A stretch of 18,495 nucleotides of DNA from Parachlorella kessleri (taxonomy: Eukaryota > Chlorophyta > Trebouxiophyceae > Chlorellales > Chlorellaceae). The notes below the pieces were generated by a model, which worked only from the letters and a program-made list of their open reading frames with translations, did no database searches and was not told the DNA's origin. The translations under genes and the position numbers were made by a program. Positions 1 through 10,319 of this stretch are shown one piece after another. The stretch is from contig BBXU01001356.1 of assembly GCA_001598975.1 (NCBI GenBank), forward strand, positions 1-18,495, given 5' to 3'. Every line of letters begins with the position of its first letter. The stretch's first letter is position 1.

Positions 1-181
1 ATAGGTGGCTGACCATTGCCCCAAGCTGAGGACACGCCACACACTGCGGCTTCACAGAAATCGACCCTCACCCACCGTGCGCCTTGGATGCACACGCCCC
101 ACAAGCTAGCACATTCTCAGTGGGATGCATGTCACCCACAGACACAGAAGTGTTCGGCGCAGCGCATCTGCTGCAACTTAC

Positions 182-2977
182 CATAGCCTGAAGCCTTCGA
201 CTGCGTGGTGGAGGAGACGGCACGGGGCTTGGGCTGTAAGACTGCAGACAAGGTGCAAGGCAAGTGATATGCCTCATGCTGGGTACACAAGGCGAGGATG
301 CTGGGTATCAAGACATACATCTGAGCATTGCACGTCACTGCCAGGCATGGAGACAGCAAGGTGACACCCAGGCTAGCCCCTGCTGTGAACTTGCTTAGCG
401 GTGTCATACTGCTTGCCATGCTCACCATACTCAAACCGCCGGCTTGCTGGAAGGCCGCAGTGGGGGTACCAGCAGCAGCAGCCACCACATCCGCTAGTGC
501 TTGCTGTGTGGTGGCATTGGCGTTTAGCTCCTGAGGCTCGATCCCCACCAAGGCCAGGGTGAGGGCCACGCTGCTGCTAGGGGTCCCTGGGCCGGGAGGA
601 GGGGGTGGTGGGGAGCGGCTGGCAAGTGGTGGGGATCCTGGCCCCACCACAGGAGAGGGTGGTGGCCTGGGAGGAGGGGGCGAGCTTCGGGGCAAGGGGC
701 TGTTTGGGGGAGGAGAGGGGGAAGGAGCACGAGGGGGCGGGGGGAGGGGCTGAGGGGATGGCGGAGGAGGGGGGCTCCGACTGGGTGGCGGAGGCGGCAG
801 GGACTTGGGAGGGGGCGCCGGCGGCGCTGACTGAGTCCCTTGCTGCTGCTTGGGGGGCGGGGAGGGTGATTGGGGAGGGGGAGGGCTGGGGGACTTGGGG
901 GGTGGAGGGGAGCGCACAGGAGGAGGGGGGCTGGGTGGTGGCGGGCTGGGTGGTAGGGGGCTGGGTGGAGGTGGGCTGGGTGGTGGCGGGCTGGGCGGGG
1001 GTGGGCTGGGAGGAGGGGGGCTGGGCGGGGGCGGCCGGGGCGGTGGTGGCGGGGCTGCAATGGGGCAAGGCACAAAGGGAAGCACCTTGGTGCAAGTGTA
1101 AACTGTGACCATCCACGATGGGAACTAAAGCCAGCCGGCGAACCAAACTACAGCCACATTGTACTTTGAGGCTAACCCACGTAGGCAGCCGGGCTGACAC
1201 ACAGTCTACCGCTGCCTGTCAGGTGGAACGATGCTGTGCTAGGCATACTTACATGGGCAGGGCCGGAGCCGGGTGGAGTATGTAACGCTGCCCCCCTGCC
1301 CCTGGAACGCCAAGGCGGTGGTGTTCTTTGGCGGGAACGGCCCACACATGCTGGGGTTGCCTGGCATCATTACCCTGCAGCACAGCCCCCAGGCAGCGTC
1401 TATGTTTCAAGCTGGCCGGGACCCCACCAGTGCAGCTATAGTGAGGTGGGGGTGATGCCCCTGGTAAGTGGTGATACCTGTGCGCATGTTAGCACCATGT
1501 ACACGGGTAGGCTCTGCAGGCCGTGCGGCCAAGAGGCAGCAGCAGCAGCAGCACCAGCACCCAGGCAGCGCTCCACTGGCCTTGCTCGACGACAGGTGCT
1601 ATCCATGTGCGCTAGGAAAGCTTGAAGGCCCAGGCAGACAAACAGACAGACAGAAAGCACAGCCACTGCTCCCCTCCAGGCTTGGGGGTGGCGCTGCCAA
1701 AGTCCCCCAGCAGCACCCAGCCTGGCCATTTCAACTGTGTCCAGGGCAGGCCACTCACAGGTTGATCAGCTGTGGGAAGGCCCCTGCCTGGCTCCAGGCC
1801 CCCGGGAAGCCGCCTGCTAGCTGGTTGCTGCTGAGGTCGAGCAGGCGAAGCGCGGGAAGCGCGCCCGCCTGGCCCCAGCTGCCTGGCAGGGTGCCATTGA
1901 GCTGGTTGGAGCTGACGTTGAGCTGCCGAAGGAGGGGGAAGCCGGTGCCCCACTCCGGGGGCAACACCCCAGTCAGCTGGTTTGCGCTGAGGTCTCTGCA
2001 TAAGCAACAGGCACCGGAGTGAGGCAGGTGGCAAAGGAGGGGCTGGTGGACTTCCGCTCCAGAAAGGGGTCAGCCCAAAGTGGGGGGAGTGAGAACTCTG
2101 GGCCGTGTTCAGCTGGAAGGACGGCATCAAGATGGTAGGTGGAGAGGCAGGTGAAAATACGTAGTTTCCAGTTATCTTCCAGCGCTGTGCTGCACCTCGG
2201 TATGAAACCACACACATGCACGCAACACAGGCAGCCTACTAGGCAGCCCAACTTTTCACTCACAGCCGGAGGGTGTCGCCGAGGTTGACAAAACTCCGCG
2301 GCAGGGGCCCTGAGAGTCCTAGCCCCCTCAGCTTGCTGCATGCAGCAGGCAAGGTCCCAGAAGCTCCTGTGCTGTCCCTTAGGAGGGCTTAAAGCTGTAA
2401 CTATCACGCTATCCAGCTGCACTAACCTAGGCATGCCCGCCTTTCCGGGGCAGACCAGCATCCACTCAACCAGCGACCACCGTGCCGATTGTGCTGTATC
2501 AGCACAGGGGGACAGCTCCCGCAGTCCGCACGCCTAATAGGGCGGCCCCCCAGCAAAGCGCAAAGCGGTTTGCCGCCCCTACTCACATCTCCTCTATCCC
2601 GGGCCTCCTCTGCCCCGGTTGCACCGTGATGTTGACGCACGTCAGCCCCACCCAGCTGCTCGCCAGAGTTTGAGGATTGCAGGGCTGCGTGTCTTCCGTC
2701 CAGCTGCCCAAGAGCCTGGCGTTGTCGGGGTTTGACGCGGTCAGCGTGCCCTTCCACTGGAGCAGGATGGCCTCTGCAGTGTTCACTTATGGTGACCTTG
2801 GAGGCAAAGGTTTGTGGGCACACTAAGGTGGCAAGCATAGCGTGGGAACAGGGAACATCAGGCACTCTAGGAAGACAGCAGGCACTCACTGTCTGCAGCC
2901 ATGTCAGCGGTTGCCAAGCCAAGGCAACATAACAAGATGACAAGTATCACCCAGGGGGTGGTCAAGCGGCGCCTCAT
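182..2977 (-). CDS. Secreted leucine-rich-repeat protein with extensin-like proline-rich module (3' end beyond window)
   Basis: Exons (minus): 2977-2890, 2773-2587, 2335-2264, 1995-1759, 1374-1253, 1102-426, and probably 241-182. All join in phase across GTGAGT/GTAAGT donors and CAG acceptors. The first exon encodes a signal peptide (MRRRLTTPW, then a Leu/Val/Ile core). The second encodes an LRR N-terminal cap (ILLQWKGTL, SWVGLTCVNITV). Next come four plant-type LRRs (LSGPLPRSF, DLSANQLTGVLP, NVSSNQLNGTLP, DLSSNQLAGGFP) and a terminal PGNPSMCGPFP cap. About 150 residues of SPPPP/PPPPR repeats follow, then an Ala-rich segment (ALTLALVGIEPQELNANATT). The parts suggest an extracellular or wall-associated protein like land-plant LRR-extensins. 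Whether a membrane anchor or kinase follows cannot be seen. Sure of the LRR and Pro-rich parts; the last exon is tentative, and its start rests on the signal peptide. Confidence 0.82.
590..1075 (-). repeat. Low-complexity (Ser-Pro4)n coding tract
   Basis: This is the DNA of the proline-rich module, read on the minus strand. The plus strand is a dense series of G-runs, with imperfect 15-base units of the type GGGCTGGGTGGTGGC most regular at about 930-1040. It encodes SPPPP units as in volvocine hydroxyproline-rich glycoproteins. The Gly-rich open frames on the plus strand here are mirror artefacts. Slippage and length polymorphism are expected. Confidence 0.85.
2264..2335 (-). other. 72-base exon encoding exactly one 24-residue LRR
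   Basis: This exon of the LRR gene is flanked by a TGCAG acceptor and a GTGAGT donor. It is 72 bases long and is symmetric: it enters and leaves in the same phase (2). It encodes KLRGLGLSGPLPRSF and the following NLGDTLR, the length of a plant-type LRR. A symmetric one-repeat exon can be gained, lost or skipped without changing the frame. Confidence 0.8.
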
Positions 2978-3605
2978 GGCTTGCTCGTGCCCTGCGTAAT
3001 AACACAGACACGCCGTCGTTTCCGTGACCCGGCGGTGTGGGGTGGGGGGAAGGACGCAAGTGCGACCTGCTTCCATGCAGGTCCAACACTTTGTGAAACT
3101 CATAGTAAAATCATTCGGAACGAGCCTTTCAACGGTTCACTGTTTATTGTACTGGCTCGCCATGCAGCATGGCATGTGCTGCACTCACCTGCAAGTGATC
3201 GGTGAAGCTTTTAGGAGCAGTGGCCCACCATGACAGTACCACAACTAAGGGCAACCTCTAGTTGGAGAGCCCACGGTCCTAGTCAACACGCGTGCCCCTT
3301 TTGGCAAGCGGCCTTGGTGTGTCGAGGACGCCCCCCCAGCTGTCCGCTCGCACGCAGTTCCTCACGACTAGTGTAGGAGAAAGAAGGAAGCCCAGGAATG
3401 CTTTTGGGCAGGGAGCGGCCCACGATCAGCACAGTCCGACAGGGGGACCATGGGACCAACTCCGGTGGACCGGTCACAGCATGGGTGCAGCAGGATGGCG
3501 CCCTGGATACCACATTTGATACCTAGGAAAGCGATCCAGCTATTGAGGACAGCCGCGCCTGGGCTGGTAGTTGACACCGCTATCCAAACCTCTGCCGAAC
3601 CCATC
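2978..3605. promoter_or_regulatory. Divergent intergenic region between the LRR and NELF-A-like genes
   Basis: About 630 bases separate the two outward-facing start codons, so this stretch must hold both 5' UTRs and probably both promoters. I see no clear TATA box, RNA gene or repeat. The NELF-A-like frame stays open upstream of its chosen start, with in-frame ATGs at 3450 and 3495, so part may be coding if transcription starts earlier. Confidence 0.45.
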
Positions 3606-6600
3606 ATGCAGTCATCTAGAGATCTAGGTTTGCACGTTTCTTCCAAGCTGTCAGGCGACTGGAGCGCCGCTAACGTCACTGGTCTGCTCTCGGAGCCCGT
3701 CCTTGAGCACCTGTTGGCTCGCTGGGAGACGCTGGACCCTCTAGTGCGCGCCAGGCTTCTCTTGTCGCCACTGTTCTTGCGTAAAAAGGACTTGAGGGAC
3801 TTGCAACCCGAGCTGCAGCAGATGGCTGAGGTTGGTTGCGGCGACAGGTGCGGTCGCCTGTGATGTAAGGCAGGGGGTCGCCCTATGGGGTCCCCACATG
3901 GCAGAGCCCCGCCACGCCAGGTCCGTGCTGCAAAGTGGCCAGCAGACCGCAGTGTAGTTCACTGTGTGCTTCACAGGGATGAGTGGGTGAGGGTGCTTGC
4001 CCGTGCCGTGGGTCCCTACGACGGCAGACTACACTTGGAGGCGGTTCTGAAAGACTCCAAGCTGGTGGGTGAGGATTCTGGGCAGCAACCACGGCATGCC
4101 AGGCTGCCCGCTAGCCACACGGACCTGGCTGGAGGTGCTCGTGCGTGAAGAGCCTGCTAGTCGAGCCACCTGGCCATCACTCGTGACTCATGTACCGAGC
4201 CGCCGCACATGGAGTGCACAGTATCCCAAGAGATTCCATCTCAAACCTGCTAGGATGCCAGGCAGCCGGGAGTCCCCCAGGGGGGCAGGAGAGGAGGCAA
4301 GTGATGGCGGTGAACTGCCCAACCCTCGTGGGCACACCGTTGTGCTTATTTGGCTGCGCAGGTGGGCAAGACATTGAATGAGCTGCGGCAGCTGCTGGAG
4401 GGTGCTGACCCGTCAGTGTTTCGCTCGCTGGAGGTCAGTGCCAGGCTGGCCCCAGGGGGGCCTCATAGCCCAGAACAGATCAGGCAGCCCAGCAAGGGTT
4501 CAGGCGGGGGCAGCTGCATGCTGGCCCCCCCCCATGAGGCGTAACAATATGCACATTTTACCAGGCAGACCCTCACCTCAAAATGGCTGACCGCTCCATA
4601 TGCATAAGCCAGGTCTGCCCCCTCCTGTGCATGGTCCTGGTTCTATACTCCCTCCACTGGTCCTGGAGTGCACGGTCCAGCATATACACTATTCCCTATT
4701 CCCTGACCCTCAACCAGTCCAGCAGGACGGGAACGGGGCCCAAGCAGTCAGCTCTGCAGTCGCAGCAGTAGCGGGCAATGCAGCCAGTCTGGGGAGTATG
4801 TGGTCAGCCTCGACTTGGAGGAGCTTTGTGACCAAGGTCAAAGCTCCTGCTTTGCCTGCTTTGCGTGCAGGAGCTGTACCTTAACCAGGAGCTGAGACAG
4901 AGGGTGGTGGGGTCCAGCCCAGCGGAAACGCAGCACCAGCACTTTCGGGCGCGCCAGCCCAGCGAAGCGCCCTCCGCGCGCCAGGCTGGCAGCTCAGCGG
5001 CGACAGCGCAGCGTGGGCCAGCAGGCGGAGCGGCTGCCCAGATGGCAGGTATATGCGTGGGTTGGGTGGCTGGTGGTCGGAGCATGCGGGTGCAGGAGCG
5101 TATGGTGGTTGTGAGAGGCTACATGCCTGCAGTCTGCAAGAACTCTAGCTGGAACGCCACCGTGCACCGCAAGCTCCGCTCCCTGAACCATCGGCGGTTG
5201 CTTGGTCGTCCCAGGACAAGGGGCAGTCACATGGTTGTCTGTGAGAGGCTCCTTTTTGTAGCCGAGTGGCCAGCTGTCGTGTTCACATCGACTGTTGACC
5301 ATGACCACTGCCCTGCAATGCAGGGGGTTTGTCACACTGGGCACCCCGCACATCTCGCCCTCAAGCATCAACGCCTCAGGCGGACCTCTTCTTACCCAGC
5401 AAGCCTGTGCAGCGCCTACACTCCGGCACGGTGGGTCGGCAAGGTTTGCCAGGGCCCTCCTTTGTCGTAGCCCATTCAGGTTTTTGCGGCCTGCCGTCCG
5501 CCTTGCTTACATAGTCAAGTGCCATGTGCAACCTGACAACATATAGCACCACTGACGGCAGCTCCTGTGCTTCTCAGCCGCCCTTTGTGCCTGGTTCTAT
5601 CCTTCTGCCAGCAAACTGGGAGAGCCTCCCGAAGGGACCTTGGGCGCCTTGAACTGGCCTGTCCACATGGTCCCTCACAAGAGCCAAAAGTTACCCCACA
5701 TCACCCACTCTCTTTTTCCACAGGGTGCACTCTTTGTGGGGTCTGGCAGCCGTGGCGGCGGAGCAGCAGCAGCAGCAGCAGCGCGAGCCAACAAGCGGCC
5801 CGCGCTTCTGGACCCGGGGGAGGTGCGCCGCATGAATGAGGAGGCAGCAAAGGAGCGGGAGCGGAAGGCGGCAGAAGCCAAGGCGGCCAGGGAGGCCGAA
5901 GCGCGGCAGCGGGCAGAGCAGCGAGCCGCTGAGCGGGCCGCCCGTGGCGAGCTGAAGTGAGTGAGACCAGGCTGGGCAGCAGGCGGGGTGTGCCTTACCG
6001 TAACAGACAGACATGGGCAGGATGGACACTGGTGACACAAGCTCGGCTTGCGCTTGCTGCTTACCTTGCATGGCCTCCGGAGGGGCGGGTTTGCGCTTGC
6101 CCTCATCGTGGCTTCCCGTGTTAAGGTAGCTCGTCAGCTGCGCATCCTGCCGGGGACTCTGGTGTATGTTTGCCGTAACATAATGGCGCATCCCCCAATG
6201 AAGGGCGCTGCAGTCCGATTGCCTGGCTATCCACAGGATCTCGTCTTGGCGCTTTTTCTCTGGTTCCGCACGGTTGAGTCAACCCCCCAAGCCCGTGCCT
6301 GGATCCAGGAGGAAGCGTTCAACGGCACCAGCTGGCGGCGCGGAGGCCTCGGCCAGCAAGACGCCCCGCACCACCGACCAGAGCGAAGTGCCGCAGCTGG
6401 CACAGTCAGACACACAAGCGGCTCAGGCAGGAGAGCAGCAGCAGCAGCAGGGGGAGCAGCAGGGAGGGCACGAGGCTGACAGAAGTGGAGGGGATGGACC
6501 TGGGGTTGCGCCTGGTGGTGATTCTTCTGGTCAGCCTCGACTTGAAGTGCAGGGGGGGTGGCAGCAGGCCGAGCAGCAACCACCAACAGAGGGTGCTGGG

Positions 6601-6645
6601 GAGCAGCAGGCAGAGGGGCCAGACGTGGGGGATGCGCCTGGCTAA
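3606..6645 (+). CDS. NELFA: NELF-A-like subunit of negative elongation factor (HDAg-domain protein)
   Basis: Exons 3606-3847, 3977-4064, 4362-4433, 4871-5048, 5324-5430, 5724-5956 and 6237-6645 join in phase into 442 residues. In animals NELF-A binds RNA polymerase II and, with NELF-B, -C/D and -E, holds it paused near promoters. Family patterns occur in order. The N-terminal helical domain has LHVSSKLSGDW and LLARWETLDPLVRARLLLSP; then come DEWVRVLARAV, VGKTLNELRQLLEGAD, the linker ELYLNQELRQRV, and a conserved KRPALLDPGEV motif at about 253-263. The last is followed by a charged helix (about 265-305). The tail is Ser/Gln/Gly-rich with no recognised domain; I do not see the C-terminal region of animal NELF-A. 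The start at 3606 places M-x(8)-LH as in animal NELF-A. Exons 1-4 and 6 are solid by motif. Exon 5 is supported mainly because it restores phase. Confidence 0.8.
5762..5782 (+). repeat. GCA/CAG trinucleotide run encoding poly-Ala
   Basis: A run of GCA/CAG triplets at the start of exon 6 of the NELF-A-like gene encodes seven alanines just before the conserved KRPALLD motif. Further CAG runs in the last exon (about 6435-6465) encode Gln stretches. Such runs are typical of volvocine coding sequence and prone to slippage. Confidence 0.8.
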
Positions 6646-6967
6646 CAAGCTGCTGAACTGCTTAATAGGGCTATCTTGTATCTCGACCGCCCAACAGCGG
6701 TCGCAGCGGCGCTGCGAAATGCAACATATCTTTGGACTGTGGCACCGTCCTGGCGGAGAGTAAATGGAGGAGAGATGTGAGCGATGGTGCCCACCACACA
6801 TTCTGCAGTACGGCCAAGGGCAAGGAAGAGACTGCAGTGTTGAGAGACACGTCTGGCACGAAACTTGCACTGCAAGGGCGAACCAGAACTCATGGCAGGG
6901 CTGGCCAAGCGATCTGAAAGCCTTACTCAACAACGGCTGCACCTATGCAAGGCCATCCAGCGAGGCA

Positions 6968-6972
6968 TTACA
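6968..6972 (-). terminator. Candidate TGTAA polyadenylation signal for the nicotinamidase gene
   Basis: On the minus strand this reads TGTAA, the algal polyadenylation motif, downstream of the nicotinamidase stop at 7502. A pentamer occurs often by chance, so this rests on position only. Confidence 0.3.
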
Positions 6973-7112
6973 ACGGATGCAATGCTGGGGGAAAGCCCAT
7001 ATCACAGCTACACGCTGTCAGCACTCTGCCAGTCATAGCTAGACTGTGGGCAAGTCAGCTATCGGCAGAAAACACCTGTCAATACACTTCCAGCCCTGTC
7101 AGCCCAGCTCAA

Positions 7113-7200
7113 CTCTCACTCCCTGTTCGCACTACCTGCCACCCATGCTAATACAATTCACCTCTCACTCCCTGTTCGCATTACCTGCCACTCATACTAA
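7113..7200. repeat. Direct tandem repeat, 49-base period, about 1.8 copies
   Basis: The phrase CTCTCACTCCCTGTTCGCA begins at 7113 and, with one late mismatch, again at 7162. It is followed in both copies by (C/T)TACCTGCCAC and then CAT(G/A)CTAA with scattered substitutions. It lies in the shared 3' region and has no evident function. Confidence 0.75.
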
Positions 7201-7501
7201 AAAGAGGTTCATGTTCTGGTTCAAGGGTATTTCTTCCGGCCGACCTGCGCTCTAGGGCCCCCTTCCTTAGGTTAGGTCAAGGACCCTAGGTTAGTCATGT
7301 GCTACAGACATAACAAGCTTGTGATAACACTGATGATGGGGTGGAACGCCCCATTTCAAAGCCCACCGCAGCAAAGCCGGGGCCACAGGTGTGTCGTTCA
7401 GGGCAACACCTGTGAGGCATTGCTTGCCCGCTCACCACCTTGCAACCCCGCCCGCCCTAAGCCTCATGAGCCTGCAGCGTGCTGACTTGCGTTTGTTGCA
7501 G

Positions 7502-9389
7502 CTAAGAGCCCTTTTCGTCCGCAGCCCCCGCCAGGTCGGTCGCAGACACCAGCACAGCTCCTTTCTCTTCAAGCTCTTCCAGGGCATGCCTCCCTGCGCA
7601 CAAACTACAGTTTATCTCAACCACCCGGCCATCAGGCTGCCTGGCACAGGCACCGCTGCAGGCTCACGGAAACATCTGACAAAGTCACATACATACGTTG
7701 ATGCCAGGGCACCAAGTTGTTGAAAGCCGAACCTCCGCCGAGCCTCCCAGTACAAAATTGTCACGGTACTCCACAGCAGGCATGCTTGCATCACCGGCCA
7801 CCCAGCCATGTCCCTCCCCGCTCACTACTCCCCAGTCACACCTTCCTCTGCATCCACGGCCTTCGCCCCATCCACAATGACATAAGTTTTGAAGCCCTCA
7901 TGAAGGCTGTCGGCCACAGTGGCCTTGACGCAGTAGTCCAAAGCCACGCCCACCACAAAAACTTCCTCGGTGCTGTGGGCACGAAGGTACTCTGTCAGTC
8001 CTGCGAGTGTGACAGGGACAAGGCAGGCGGGATAGGGCGGCCGGTCTGGGGTGCTAGATGCAGTTGTGCGGTGAGGGAAGATGCACGGCGGGGGTGCTCC
8101 AAGCCCAACTGAGCGCACCAACCAAGTGTGAGACGAAGGTAGGCCAGCAAGCCTCATAGCAAGCACTGCAACATGGAGACCAAGGCCAATAACAACGCCA
8201 TGCCAAAGAGTCAACACAAGCAAGAGGGCATGCTAAGTAACAGATGGCTGAGGTTCGAAGCCACCAAAGCAAGCACCACCAGGGCTACAAATCGGTAGGG
8301 CTTCTTACCTGTGCTGTGCTTGCGCCCCATGTCATAGAAGCCGCTAAAAGCCTCTCTATCCTTGTCCATGCCCTTGAGGAACGTCTGCTGGATATGAGAC
8401 GTCTCCAAGCCCTCTGCAAGCCCGACATATAGCGAATTTAGCGAGGTCAAGGGCACGCTCCTCAACGCTCTGCTTCACCGCTGTCCTCGGATGGACTCTG
8501 TACATGAGAGCGTGCCTGGCCAGATCAGAGCAGCAAGCGAGGCCTAATGAAGTAGTCCAAGTGCAACTTCCCTACTTGCCTGTCCACTCGCCATGCTCAC
8601 CTGCAAAATCCGCTCCGGGGGTTCCAGCCACACAGTGTGAGTTGAACAGCTGGACAGAGTGCTTCTTGCTGGGAGTGGGCCTCACATCCCCCACTTGCCC
8701 GTCCTCATGCCGCGGTGCAAAGCTGATGTGGTCCTGCACTGGACGTAGGGATGGTTGGTGAGGCTTCCTGATTGGTCCCTGCATGGGTTGTGATCTATTC
8801 CACACGCCCACAGCGGCGTGTGCCTTGCCAAAGCAACAATTGGGCATAGTATGACTAAGGGGCTGCGGCCCCATGACGCTGTAACTGACGCGCAGGGTGA
8901 CGGAGAGCCGTAGTGCTAGGCCACATATAAACAAAACAGGGCTACCAGAGTCCGCTCCGTTCCCACGGGGTTTCAGGTCCCTCAGCTGAAGGTGCTGCTT
9001 ACCGGCGGGTGGTGGTCCTTCGTCGCCAGGCAGGCGTCAAACCGCTCGTCCCTCATCAGCTGGTTGATTATGGGTACCAAGCCGTCAGCTTCAGGGACAG
9101 CCACTGCACTGTGAAAACACTAGTCTGCTTCCTCCTGCCTGTGAATCCGACTGGTGAAGGTCACTGAGCAGCCTCAGCGGTGCAAACATAGTGTGGGCTG
9201 GTCCAGGCGTAGCCCTGGGCTAAGGCAGTGCACTGGCAGGTTGTGCACTGGCAGTTGCTGGTTCTCCTTCTAAAACTTGCCTGCGCCTCCTGGAAGGAAG
9301 TCCCGCTGCATGTCGACCACCAGCAGGACGCGCTTCAGCTGCCGTGGGCGGCTGTCTGCGTCATGGCTGCTCTCGATCGGCCTATCCAT
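7502..9389 (-). CDS. Nicotinamidase (isochorismatase-like hydrolase)
   Basis: Exons (minus): 9389-9281, 9103-9003, 8733-8601, 8413-8309, 8000-7842 and 7593-7502 give 232 residues, all in phase. The enzyme hydrolyses nicotinamide to nicotinate and ammonia in NAD salvage (EC 3.5.1.19). The family's triad is complete: Asp26 (VVDMQRDF), Lys128 (TFLKGMDKD) and Cys173 (GVALDYCVKA). The metal site is Asp66, His68 (TKDHHPPDHISF) and His103 (NSHCVAGTPGADF). The C-terminal helix and strand, HALEELEEKGAVLVS, come from the last exon, so the in-frame TAG at 7825 lies in an intron. Intron 1 best fits a GC donor (CAG|GCAAGT), which gives the family pattern PGGAVAVPEADG. Length fits eukaryotic nicotinamidases. 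No transit peptide is obvious, suggesting the cytosol. Confidence 0.92.
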
Positions 9390-9889
9390 GCCGGTGCTTT
9401 CGCGGTGGTGCCACCAGTGAGCGTACAGGATGAAAAGCAAGGTTTCTCAGCTCAACAGCCAGCACGGCAACCTGCAGCGCTGGATGCTGAAGCTCCACAA
9501 CTGACACTGGTGCAAGTTAAAAGCAATCCCAAGGGCTGCAACACATATAGTATCTTTGGGTATCAAAACTCAGCTTACAGATGTGGGTGGCCAGAGGGGT
9601 CCATTGGTGTCAAACCTCTTAGTGGGAAGCTGCGGGCCTGGGCGCTTGCGCCTCAAGGGTCTTAATGGAGCTCCATTCCGAACACGCGGTGAGGCTCACT
9701 GAACTCCCTCACCGACCGAGCTTCATGACGTCCACTAATATACACTATGTGCCACGCAAGGCACTAGAATGGCCGCCTGCCCTGGAGCTGAAGAGCGGGC
9801 CTTGGTTGCTGCACCTGAAGCTCCCACAGCCCTAGCTAGTGCTGTACCAGCCCACCTGCAGTGCTGACCACCGCACCTGCGGGTCTGAT

Positions 9890-10240
9890 CCAAACAGCCA
9901 GGAACAGCAGCTGCTGAAGGGCTTGTTAGTTCACACGCTGCCACCAACACTGTTCAAGACCCTTTGCCCACAACAGGAGTATGCATCATGTGACCGGTGC
10001 CTTTGGGGACCGTGGACCCCTGCCGGGTCAGGACTTGCAGCTGGATTGGAGGACGCACACCACTACGCACCGGAGGCGGCGCTGGGGAGGCCCCAGTTCA
10101 CCTTATGGCGTCCGCTATGAGACCCTGGCTTCAGTAGACATAAAGAACAAGCCCACGACTTTTCAAACTGCACAGAAAGCCAGTGACAGAAATTGCTTTT
10201 TCTGGTTGAGAAGGGAGCAGCATGCTACTTCATGACAGCA
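9890..10240 (+). repeat. Left arm of long imperfect inverted repeat
   Basis: Shared with the right arm (read on the other strand) are GCTGCTGAAGGG, CACTGTTCAAGACCC, a GGACCCCTGCC(G/A)GGTCA stretch, ACAAGCCCACGA and GCAGCATGCTACTTCAT, in the same order. Arms are about 340 bases and differ by substitutions and small indels. The left copy lacks around 15 bases that the right arm has after the GGTCA stretch. Confidence 0.75.
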
Positions 10241-10319
10241 CATATGCCGAAGCATTGTAACTGCCCCTTATGCCAGCTCATTGCGCGCTGACACTGGGCG
10301 ATGGCAGCAGGGTGCCTGC

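Larger units (their letters stand above)
6646..7501. other. Convergent 3' intergenic region
   Basis: The NELF-A-like gene and the nicotinamidase gene end facing each other here, so both 3' UTRs should lie in it. A minus-strand TGTAA (6972-6968), the usual polyadenylation signal of Chlamydomonas-type algae, lies about 530 bases past the nicotinamidase stop. No plus-strand TGTAA was found. A short tandem repeat is at 7113-7200. I see no convincing coding or RNA gene. Confidence 0.5.

Noticed and set aside
605..1108. Long Gly-rich open frames on the plus strand
   Set aside because: They are the reverse complement of the SPPPP tract; codon-level composition and the spliced LRR gene support the minus strand.
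1535..1556. CAG/GCA run in LRR intron 4 as a coding poly-Gln tract
   Set aside because: The flanking exons splice directly (LINL to VMMPGNPSMCG) in phase, so the run is intronic.
7205..7235. tRNA T-arm-like GGTTCAAG
   Set aside because: No matching acceptor stem, anticodon arm or D-arm could be found around it.
7825..8223. Nicotinamidase ending at the in-frame TAG at 7825
   Set aside because: It would lack the C-terminal helix and strand of the family. A phase-matched exon at 7593-7502 supplies them (HALEELEEKGAVLVS), so the TAG is in an intron.
9228..9665. 145-codon plus-strand frame
   Set aside because: It overlaps nicotinamidase exon 1 antisense, has no recognisable domain and lacks splice support.
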